Shown here piece by piece: positions 57,340 to 64,000 of a stretch of DNA of 64,000 bases (position 1 is its first letter; each line of letters starts with the position of its first letter). Source of the DNA: Variovorax sp. V213. Lineage in GTDB: Bacteria; Pseudomonadota; Gammaproteobacteria; Burkholderiales; Burkholderiaceae_C. A program made the position numbers and the translations under genes. The stretch is taken from positions 5,085,001-5,149,000 of the forward strand of contig NZ_AP028664.1 in NCBI RefSeq assembly GCF_041154455.1, in the 5' to 3' direction. The notes under the pieces were generated by a model that worked only from the letters and a program-made list of their open reading frames with translations, was not told the DNA's origin and made no database searches.

Positions 57340-58782
57340 TTGAGCAGGCGCACGCGGATATTCATCGGGATTCTGCTGATCTACACGGCAGGCATCGCGT
57401 TCCTGCTGTACCGCGTGGTGTCGGACATCGATCCGCGCTACCGCGAATCGGCCGAGGAATCGCTGGTCGAGACCTCGCAGCTCGTCGCCAGCCTGGTCGA
57501 GCAGGACGTGATCGCGGGCGCCATCACCACGGCGCGGCTCGAGCCGTTGTTCCGCACCGTGTATGCGCGCGAGTTCTCGGCCCAGATCTACAACCTGCAC
57601 AAGAACCGCGTCGAGCTGCGCGTGTACGTGACCGACCGCAGCGGCCGCGTGGTGTTCGATTCGCTCGGCAGGCACCTGGGCGCCGACTACTCGCAGTGGA
57701 GCGACGTGAACCGCACGCTCGCCGGCGTGTACGGTGCGCGCACTTCGCGCGACGTGGACGGCGACCCGCGCACCTCGGTGATGTACGTGGGGGCGCCGAT
57801 CCGCTGGAACAACGAGATCGTCGGCATGGTCAGCGTCGGCAAGCCGGTGCAGAGCTTCGGGCAGTTCGTGGAAGACGCGCGCGCCCGCACGCTGTGGGTG
57901 GGCGTGGGCTCAGGCCTGGCACTGCTGCTGCTGGCGGTGATCGTCTCGGTCTGGCTGGTGCGGCCTTTCGGGCTGATTTCGGATTACTGGAACTGGGTGC
58001 GCGCGCAGCGCACCCTGAGCCTTTCGCGCATGGCGCGGCGCGCTGTCGACGCGGTGCGCACCGGCTTCAGCGAGATGCGCGATGCGCTCACCGGCCGCAA
58101 TTACGTCGCCGACTACGTTCAGACCTTCACGCACGAAGTGAAGAGCCCGCTGTCGGCCATTCGCGGTGCGGCCGAACTGCTGCAGGAACCATCGATGCCG
58201 CATGCGGAGCGCGAACGTTTCCTGAAGAACATCGAGCGTGAGACGCAGCGAATCCAGGAAATCGTCGACCGAATGATGGAGCTCACCGCGCTGGAAACCC
58301 GCCACGGGCTCGACCGCACGGAGCCGGTGGCGCTGGCTTCGCTGATCGAGGACATCGCCATCAGCGCACAGCCCGCGGCGGCCAAGCGCAACATCGGCGT
58401 GAAAGTGAACATCCGCACCGAGGCCAGCACCGAGGGCGACCCGTTCCTGCTGCGCCGTGCCATCAGCAACCTGCTGGACAACGCCATTGATTTTTCACCA
58501 GGGGGCAGCGAGGTGCTGCTGACGCTGGAGACCACCTCGAAACTTGCGCGCGTGAGCGTGCGCGACCGCGGCCCGGGCATTCCGGACTATGCGCAGGAAA
58601 AAGTCTTCCAGAAGTTCTATTCGCTGGCGCGGCCGCACAGCCAGAAAAAGAGCACCGGGCTCGGGCTGGCCTTCGTGAAAGAGATTGCCGCGCTGCACCG
58701 CGGACGCATCGAGCTCGGCAACGCGGCGCGCGGCGGCGCGGTGGCCACGCTCACGCTGCCGCTGCTGCCGCCGAATCACTGA
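57340..58782 (+). CDS. creC: Sensor histidine kinase CreC
   Basis: A 480-residue membrane kinase with an N-terminal transmembrane segment (residues 5-25), a periplasmic sensor, a second segment near 190-208 and a HAMP region. The H-box is FTHEVKSPLSAIRGAAELL, and N and G boxes follow (NLLDNAIDFSPGGS, KSTGLGLAFVKEIAAL). It starts with TTG at 57,340; the GGGGGAG ribosome site six bases upstream supports this. It pairs with CreB. Confidence 0.88.
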   Translation: MSRRTRIFIGILLIYTAGIAFLLYRVVSDIDPRYRESAEESLVETSQLVASLVEQDVIAGAITTARLEPLFRTVYAREFSAQIYNLHKNRVELRVYVTDRSGRVVFDSLGRHLGADYSQWSDVNRTLAGVYGARTSRDVDGDPRTSVMYVGAPIRWNNEIVGMVSVGKPVQSFGQFVEDARARTLWVGVGSGLALLLLAVIVSVWLVRPFGLISDYWNWVRAQRTLSLSRMARRAVDAVRTGFSEMRDALTGRNYVADYVQTFTHEVKSPLSAIRGAAELLQEPSMPHAERERFLKNIERETQRIQEIVDRMMELTALETRHGLDRTEPVALASLIEDIAISAQPAAAKRNIGVKVNIRTEASTEGDPFLLRRAISNLLDNAIDFSPGGSEVLLTLETTSKLARVSVRDRGPGIPDYAQEKVFQKFYSLARPHSQKKSTGLGLAFVKEIAALHRGRIELGNAARGGAVATLTLPLLPPNH

Positions 58783-58794
58783 AGAAGAAAAAAA

Positions 58795-59400
58795 TCACTG
58801 GCCCGTGAGTGCACCGTAGGCCTTGCGCGTTTCGGGGCTCACGGCATCGAGCAGTTGCTCGTACGAGGTCTTGTGCCGCGCCAGCATGCGCGCCGACGCC
58901 ACCGTCTTCGATTTGCAGAACCAGTGGCACGTGTGCTGCATCAGGAACAGCTCGGCCGACATCGTGAAGGCCTTGGCCTTGGGTGAGCGGCCCGACTCGT
59001 TCCGCATCACCTGGGCAATGCCGCGCGCGTGGATGGCAAGGGCTTGCCGAAAGTCGAAGGTGGCGGCCGGGAACAGCCTGTGCGCAAACGGAATGGCCAG
59101 CGGCAGCTTGCTCACGCGCGCCTCTGCCGCATCGACGCGCGCGAATTCCGCGGCAAAGCTGTCGAATTGGGCCGAGAGCTTTTCCTCGGTGGAGTCGAGC
59201 AGGCTCCAGATCTGCTGGCGCCGCGCGGCGTCATCCTCGCCGAGGCAGCGCAGGTAGCCCTCGGTGAGGGTCTCCATCAGATTTTCGATCTGGTACTTGC
59301 CGAGGTGGCTCCCGAGCAGCGCGATGCGCTGGCGCTGGTCCCGTGACTTGAGGATATAGGCGCCGATGACGATCAGCGTCACCAGGGTGAGGATTTCCAT
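58795..59400 (-). CDS. Membrane-anchored hypothetical protein
   Basis: A 201-residue protein with one N-terminal membrane segment (ILTLVTLIVIGAYILKS) followed by a soluble helical domain with many charged residues (LMETLTEGYLRCLGEDDAARRQ) and a C-terminal HTCHWFCKSKTVASARML. I do not recognise the family. It converges with creC across 12 bp. Its start is 83 bp from the PBP1A stop on the same strand, so it could be co-transcribed. Confidence 0.75.
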   Translation of the reverse strand: MEILTLVTLIVIGAYILKSRDQRQRIALLGSHLGKYQIENLMETLTEGYLRCLGEDDAARRQQIWSLLDSTEEKLSAQFDSFAAEFARVDAAEARVSKLPLAIPFAHRLFPAATFDFRQALAIHARGIAQVMRNESGRSPKAKAFTMSAELFLMQHTCHWFCKSKTVASARMLARHKTSYEQLLDAVSPETRKAYGALTGQ

Positions 59401-59483
59401 GAGGGCGTGCGGAAGAAGAGGTGAAAGCGGAGGTCAGCACCGAGTGTAGGCACCGGGGACCCGCCTGCGCTTTCGCAATGCCC

Positions 59484-61874
59484 CTAGCGGAAGAAATCGA
59501 GAATGCGGTTGCGCTCTTCCGGCTGCGGCGGCGGGCCCAGCGGCACACCCGAGAGTTCTTCCGCCGGCGGTGGCGGCGACCCAGCGTTCTCGACGCCCAG
59601 GCTCGCCACGCCGCGGCCCGGCGTGAAATCGTCGAAGTACCACTCGCCGTCGACGTTGACGACGCCCGGCGGCTCCTTGACCTGGCTCACCGGCACGCCC
59701 TTGAGCGCCGCCTGCATGTAGCCGATCCAGATCGGCAGGCTCAGGCTGCCGCCGGTTTCGCCGCGCACGCCGAGCTGGCGCGGCGTGTCGTAGCCGATCC
59801 ATGCAATGCCCACGTTCGTGGGCTGGAAGCCCGCGAACCAGGTGTCGAACGAATCGTTGGTCGTGCCGGTCTTGCCGAACAGGTCGTCGCGCTTGAGCGC
59901 CTGGTAGGCGCGTGCGGCGGTACCGCCCTTCACCACGCTCTGCAGCAGCGAATCCATGATGAAGGCATTGCGCTCGGGAATGGCGCGGCGGGTTTCGTCG
60001 AGTGTTGGGGGCTCGGTTTCGAGCAGCACCTTGTCCCGCAGGTCGGTCACGCGCGTGACGAGATAGGGATTGACCTTGTAGCCGCCGTTGGCGAACACCG
60101 AATAGGCGGTGGCCATCTGCATCGGCGTGACCGAGCCCGCGCCGAGCGCCATCGGCAGGTAGGCCGGGTGCTTGTCCTTGTCGAAGCCGAACCTGGTGAT
60201 CCAGTCTTGCGCATACGGCGCGCCGATGGACTGCAGCAGCCGGATCGTGACCAGGTTCTTCGACTTCATCAGGGCAGTGCGCAGCGGCATCGGCCCTTCG
60301 AAGCCGCCGTCGAAGTTCTTCGGTTCCCAGGGCTGGCCGCCAGGGGTGCTCGGCTCGAAGATCAGCGGCGCATCGTTGACGATGGTGGCCGGCGTGAAGC
60401 CCTTCTCGAGCGCGGCCGAATAGATGAAAGGCTTGAAGCTCGAACCCGGCTGGCGCCAGGCCTGCGTGACGTGGTTGAACTTGTTCTTGCCGAAATCGAA
60501 GCCGCCCACCAGCGACTTGATGGCACCGGTGCGCGGGTCCATGCTGATGAAAGCACCCTCGACCTCCGGCAGCTGCGTGATTTCCCAGGTGTTCTTGGGT
60601 GTCTTCGCCACGCGGATCACTGCGCCGCGCCGGATCTTGATGTTCGCCGGTGCCTTGGCCGCGAGGCCCGATTGCGCGGGCCGCAAGCCCTCGCCGGTGA
60701 TCTGCACGGCTTCGCCGTTCGCACGCACCGCGTTGATTTCCTTGCTGTTCGCCTCCAGCACCACGGCCGCCATCACGTCGCCGTTGTCGGGGTGTTCGGC
60801 CAATGCGTCGTCCACCGCCTCGTCGGCTTCCTTTTGATCGCTCGGCAGATCGACGAAACGCTCGGGCCCTCGATAGGGCTGGCGCCGCTCGTAGTCCATG
60901 ATGCCCTTGCGAAGCGACCTGTAGGCCGCCGTCTGGTCGGCCGCGACCAACGAGGTGTAGACCTTCATGCCGCTCGTGTAGATGCTGTCGCCGTATTGGG
61001 CATACATCATCTGGCGCACCGTCTCGGCCACGTATTCGGCATGCAGCCGGTTCGGGTCGGCGGCATCGCGCAGGTGGAGCTCTTCCTTCTTCGCTTCGGC
61101 CGCCTGTTCGGCGGTGATGAAGCCGGTTTCCTGCATGCGGTCGATCACGTAGAGCTGGCGGGCGCGGGCCCGGCGCGGGTTGGCCACCGGGTTGTTGGCG
61201 CCGGGCGCCTTCGGCAGGCCGGCCAGCATCGCGGCTTCGGCCGTGGTGATGTTGTGCAGCGGCTTGCCAAAGTACGCCTCGGAGGCGGCAGCGAAGCCAT
61301 AGGCGCGGTTGCCCAGATAGATCTGGTTCAAATAGATCTCGAGGATCTGGTCTTTGCTGAGTTGCTGTTCCAGCCGCAGCGCCAGCAATATTTCATAGGT
61401 TTTGCGGCTCAGCGTGCGCTCCGAGCTGAGGTACACGTTGCGCGCCACCTGCATCGTGATGGTCGAGGCGCCCTGCTTCCGGCCGCCCTTCAGGCTGGCC
61501 ACTGCCGCGCGCACGAAGCCCTTGTAGTCGACGCCGCCATGGTCGTAGAAGCGCGCGTCTTCCACGGCAAGCACGGCGTCCTTCATGACCTTGGGAATGC
61601 TGGCAAAGGGCGTGAGCGTGCGGCGCTCCTCGCCGAACTCTCCGATGAGCGTGCCTTCGACCGAATACACGCGCAGCGGCAGCTTGGGCCGGTAGTCGGC
61701 AAGCTCCGAAATGTCGGGCAGCCGGGGATAGATGACGGCCACCGCAACGACGGCGGCCACCAGCAGCACCAGCGCACCGGAGCCGAGCGCGATGGCGCTC
61801 CACCGTGCAATGCGCCGCAGCCGTATCGATCGCTCGGAGCGCGCCGGCTCGGTGGAAGGAGAGAAATCGTCCAT
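59484..61874 (-). CDS. mrcA: Penicillin-binding protein 1A (bifunctional)
   Basis: A 796-residue inner-membrane peptidoglycan synthase. One transmembrane segment (around residues 28-50) leads to a GT51 glycosyltransferase (VLAVEDARFYDHGGVDYKG with the catalytic Glu), an OB-like domain (TWEITQLPEVEGAFISMD), and a transpeptidase with the SxxK serine in PGSSFKPFIYSAALE, SKN in LMKSKNLVTI and KTG in GKTGTTNDSFDTWF. The ATG at 61,874 begins MDDFSPST. It is followed by the hypothetical gene. Confidence 0.9.
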   Translation of the reverse strand: MDDFSPSTEPARSERSIRLRRIARWSAIALGSGALVLLVAAVVAVAVIYPRLPDISELADYRPKLPLRVYSVEGTLIGEFGEERRTLTPFASIPKVMKDAVLAVEDARFYDHGGVDYKGFVRAAVASLKGGRKQGASTITMQVARNVYLSSERTLSRKTYEILLALRLEQQLSKDQILEIYLNQIYLGNRAYGFAAASEAYFGKPLHNITTAEAAMLAGLPKAPGANNPVANPRRARARQLYVIDRMQETGFITAEQAAEAKKEELHLRDAADPNRLHAEYVAETVRQMMYAQYGDSIYTSGMKVYTSLVAADQTAAYRSLRKGIMDYERRQPYRGPERFVDLPSDQKEADEAVDDALAEHPDNGDVMAAVVLEANSKEINAVRANGEAVQITGEGLRPAQSGLAAKAPANIKIRRGAVIRVAKTPKNTWEITQLPEVEGAFISMDPRTGAIKSLVGGFDFGKNKFNHVTQAWRQPGSSFKPFIYSAALEKGFTPATIVNDAPLIFEPSTPGGQPWEPKNFDGGFEGPMPLRTALMKSKNLVTIRLLQSIGAPYAQDWITRFGFDKDKHPAYLPMALGAGSVTPMQMATAYSVFANGGYKVNPYLVTRVTDLRDKVLLETEPPTLDETRRAIPERNAFIMDSLLQSVVKGGTAARAYQALKRDDLFGKTGTTNDSFDTWFAGFQPTNVGIAWIGYDTPRQLGVRGETGGSLSLPIWIGYMQAALKGVPVSQVKEPPGVVNVDGEWYFDDFTPGRGVASLGVENAGSPPPPAEELSGVPLGPPPQPEERNRILDFFR

Positions 61875-61911
61875 GGAAATCAGTAAGTAAGAAAACAGTC
61901 GGTAGCGTCCG

Positions 61912-63393
61912 TTACACGGAAGCGGTCGATTCGGGTAAGACCGGCTCGGGCGTTCGGGGGTTCCCGGCCGACAGCGCATACCAGTCGACCTTGCGGGTGG
62001 CGAGCATCAGCACCGTCAGCATGCCGAATGTCAGCAGGGCGCCAAGCAGCAGCGCATTGCTTTCCGATGCCAGCAGGCCGTAGAGCGCGCCATAGAGTAC
62101 CGCGACATAGGCCCCAAATCCCGCGCCGCGTTTCCAGCTTTGCAAAACGGCGCTGAAGTAGATGCCGAGCAGCAGAACACTTGCACCGGCCGCGCTCGCA
62201 TAGGCCAGCCAGAAAGCCAGTTTCTCGGACAGGGCCAGCAGCAGCAGGAAGAACAGCGCGATCGAAAGGCCGACCAGCCCGTATTGCACCGGATGCATGC
62301 GCTGCCTGCGGAACAGCTCGAACATGAAGGCCGCCATGATCACCAGGCCGATGAAGAGCGCGCCGTACTTGCCGGCGCGCGTGCTCATCGAGTACACGTT
62401 GATCGGCTGGGCGAGCGACACGTCGAAGGTCTGCAGCGGGCCGAGGTTGCGTGGCGCATGGGCGGCTGTCGCTGCAGCTGCTGCCGTGGCGGCGGCACCG
62501 GTGGCATCGCGGTCCGACAGTCCGGCGCGCACCTGTTCGCGCGCCGAGGTCACGAGCGACGACACGCGCCAGTGCGCATCGAAGCCCTGCGGCGTCACCT
62601 CGCGCTGCGTGGCGAGAAAGCGGCCGCCGAAGCTCGGATGCGCCCAGGGCGAACTCAGGTGGGCGGTGGTCTCTTCGGCAATCGGCACCATCGAGAGCGT
62701 GTCTTGTCCCACGAGGCCGAGCTTCATCTCGAAGGGCAGTGGCGTCTTCGTCTCCCATGCGGCGAGCGCGGCGCCGGTGAGCGGTGCATGGACGCCATCG
62801 GCCAGCCAGCTGCTGTCCGCAAGACCAGGCACATGCTGCTTGAAACGCAAAGCCTCACCGTTGATCGCGATGGAAGGCGAACCGTCGAGCCCGCGCAAAT
62901 CGCTCACGTAGAAGACGACGAAAGGTGCCTTGAACTCAATGCGGGAATCGGCTTCGCTGTGCGCCACGGACTTGGGGTCGAAGGCTGCGAATCCGCCGCC
63001 GAGCGTGGCGTTGAGCGTATAGAACGGAATCCTGAAGATGCCCCGATAGCGCTCGTGCGGCGCCATCGAGCCTTCGATGTGCAGCTTGTCGGGAAACACC
63101 GCGTGGGCCATTTCCTTGCTGCGTGCCTCCTGGCCGATCACCTTGCCTTGCGCATTGCGCAGAGGTTCCATCCAGCGTTCCACGTAGGGCACCAGCAGCA
63201 GCGGGCCCACCATGGTCTGCCCGCTCGCGTAGGTGGCGGCAAGCTCCTCGGCCGCCTCGCGCTGGCTGCGGCCGCGCTCGCGGTTGATCGAATTGATCTC
63301 GGCCAGCGGAATGCACAGCAAGAGCGTGAGCATGAGCAGGCCGGCGACCTTGACCAGCATCGAACCCTGCAGGGCCTTGAACAACAGAAGCAT
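61912..63393 (-). CDS. creD: Inner-membrane protein CreD
   Basis: A 493-residue membrane protein of the CreD (CET) family. One N-terminal transmembrane segment (MLVKVAGLLMLTLLLCIPLA), a large periplasmic domain, and about six C-terminal segments (LFFLLLLALSEKLAFWLAY). CreD is the main target of CreBC in enteric bacteria and supports envelope integrity and tolerance of cell-wall antibiotics. The ribosome site AGGAGAAAAAAAC precedes the ATG. A cre-tag lies 83 bp upstream of its start, near the gap's far side. Confidence 0.9.
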   Translation of the reverse strand: MLLLFKALQGSMLVKVAGLLMLTLLLCIPLAEINSINRERGRSQREAAEELAATYASGQTMVGPLLLVPYVERWMEPLRNAQGKVIGQEARSKEMAHAVFPDKLHIEGSMAPHERYRGIFRIPFYTLNATLGGGFAAFDPKSVAHSEADSRIEFKAPFVVFYVSDLRGLDGSPSIAINGEALRFKQHVPGLADSSWLADGVHAPLTGAALAAWETKTPLPFEMKLGLVGQDTLSMVPIAEETTAHLSSPWAHPSFGGRFLATQREVTPQGFDAHWRVSSLVTSAREQVRAGLSDRDATGAAATAAAAATAAHAPRNLGPLQTFDVSLAQPINVYSMSTRAGKYGALFIGLVIMAAFMFELFRRQRMHPVQYGLVGLSIALFFLLLLALSEKLAFWLAYASAAGASVLLLGIYFSAVLQSWKRGAGFGAYVAVLYGALYGLLASESNALLLGALLTFGMLTVLMLATRKVDWYALSAGNPRTPEPVLPESTASV

Positions 63394-63475
63394 GTTTTTT
63401 TCTCCTCTTCGATAGCGAAGCCGCGATGCTCGTCGCGCGATCCGAAGGCCGTGTGAAGCGTGGCCGCCGGCGGAC

Positions 63476-63491
63476 TTCACACAGGCTTCAC
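63476..63491 (+). promoter_or_regulatory. cre-tag (CreB-binding direct repeat)
   Basis: TTCAC at 63,476-63,480 and TTCAC at 63,487-63,491 with six bases between, the exact E. coli cre-tag TTCAC-N6-TTCAC that phosphorylated CreB binds. It lies in the 208-bp divergent gap between creD and the VIT-domain gene, so it may control either or both. Binding by this CreB is inferred. Confidence 0.75.
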
Positions 63492-63601
63492 ACAACGGCG
63501 CATCGGGCTGGCTGACTTCAAGCAGCCTTCCAATTTCCTTCTCGCGCGGTGCCGACAGTTGCGGCTGTGCAAGTTCGCACGGACACCGACACCAAACAGC
63601 C

Positions 63602-64000
63602 ATGGATGCCCACACCACCTCCCGTCCCGGCCGCTGGCTCTGGCTCGCCACCGTGAGCCTGGCCGCCGCGGGCTTCGTCGCGCTCAGCCTCAACCCCGTG
63701 CATGCACAGGAAGCATCCGGCCCGCGGCTGAAGACCGAGAGCCCCTACTTCTTCGTGAAAAGCGACGACCCCTCGGTCGACCGCCTGCCGCTCAAGGGAA
63801 CCGAGGTGGCGGTGAAGATCTCGGGCGTCATTGCCGACGTGACCGTCACGCAGACCTACCGCAATGAAGGACAGCGCGCGATCGAGGCGAAGTATGTTTT
63901 TCCGGGTTCGACCAAGGCTGCGGTCAGTGGACTCAACGTGCGCCTGGCCGACCGCCTGATCACCGCGCAGATCCGCGAGAAGCAGCAGGCGCAGATCGAA
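63602..64000 (+). CDS. VIT-domain protein, N-terminal part (cut by window edge)
   Basis: The first 133 codons are present. A Sec signal peptide (hydrophobic residues about 13-30, cleavage after VHAQ) precedes a VIT domain (VAVKISGVIADVTVTQTYRN, EAKYVFPGSTKAAVSGLNV). Bacterial VIT proteins usually also carry a vWA domain and are exported, sometimes as sortase or exosortase targets. The rest lies outside. It starts 110 bp after the cre-tag and so may belong to the Cre regulon. Confidence 0.82.
   Translation, partial: MDAHTTSRPGRWLWLATVSLAAAGFVALSLNPVHAQEASGPRLKTESPYFFVKSDDPSVDRLPLKGTEVAVKISGVIADVTVTQTYRNEGQRAIEAKYVFPGSTKAAVSGLNVRLADRLITAQIREKQQAQIE

Noticed and set aside
59421..61886. An 821-codon open frame on the plus strand
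   Set aside because: It is opposite PBP1A, whose motifs are all in the minus-strand frame, and has the same His/Arg-rich shadow composition.
1..64000. tRNA, rRNA, CRISPR, insertion sequence, integrase or prophage
   Set aside because: No cloverleaf-like sequence, spaced repeats, transposase or phage protein was seen; gaps between genes are too small and are explained by promoters, repeats or terminators.

Overview
This 64-kb window is GC-rich (roughly two thirds G+C), very gene-dense chromosomal DNA. It looks like a Burkholderiales bacterium of the family Comamonadaceae, most like Variovorax. The reasons are the aerobic benzoyl-CoA (box) operon with a Liv-type ABC transporter, a Bug-family (tripartite tricarboxylate) binding protein, a betaproteobacterial minCDE, creBCD and mnmG-rsmG-parA-parB core, and the style of the intergenic hairpin repeats. 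I see no tRNA or rRNA gene, CRISPR array, insertion sequence, integrase or prophage. The taxonomic call is an inference.

Layout. (1) 1-11.1 kb: aerobic benzoate degradation. boxC (cut by the left edge) and boxR lie left of a near-consensus promoter that drives a DUF4863 gene, boxD, a benzoate-CoA ligase, an alpha/beta hydrolase and a five-gene branched-chain-type ABC importer. (2) 11.1-14.3 kb: a LysR regulator with a divergent SDR and tautomerase, a hypothetical gene and a Crp/Fnr regulator. (3) 14.4-19.2 kb: a catabolic set of atypical beta-keto acid cleavage enzyme, Bug receptor, 3-hydroxy acid dehydrogenase and feruloyl-CoA synthase-like ligase. (4) 19.2-24.4 kb: AsmA-like protein, thioesterase, NCS2 permease, minCDE. 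(5) 24.5-34.4 kb: small regulators with targets (TetR/hydrolase with matching operators, HxlR/reductase), an RcnB-like protein, a GDSL lipoprotein, a decayed CYTH gene, a cobalamin adenosyltransferase, an FAD oxidase and a CsgG lipoprotein. (6) 34.5-40.3 kb: parB, a small hydrolase, parA, lysE-type exporter, rsmG and mnmG, all leftward, with two parS sites inside rsmG and mnmG. (7) 40.4-54.9 kb: transglutaminase, GST, an AtuA pair, an old yellow enzyme, a GNAT remnant, a two-component system, a hydrolase-ACP-ketosynthase mini-cluster, and a copper module (P-type ATPase, HMA chaperone, CueR). (8) 54.9-64 kb: a TerB/DUF697 protein, a 525-bp gene-free region with origin-like structure, creB-creC, a hypothetical, PBP1A, creD and the start of a VIT-domain protein, with a cre-tag between the last two.

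How it works together. Benzoate would be imported by the Liv-type system, activated by the ligase, epoxidised and opened by BoxB (not in the window) and BoxC, and oxidised by BoxD, with BoxR sensing benzoyl-CoA. ParA/ParB with parS, the candidate origin at about 56 kb and minCDE place the window in an origin-proximal, cell-cycle-related neighbourhood. CreBC with CreD and PBP1A form an envelope-related group.

The most interesting item is the 55,911-56,435 gap. It has two perfect DnaA boxes, a third DnaA-like box followed by a GC-rich spacer, a four-unit DnaA-trio and an AT-rich tract. That is the architecture of a bacterial origin unwinding element, with no dnaA gene in the window.
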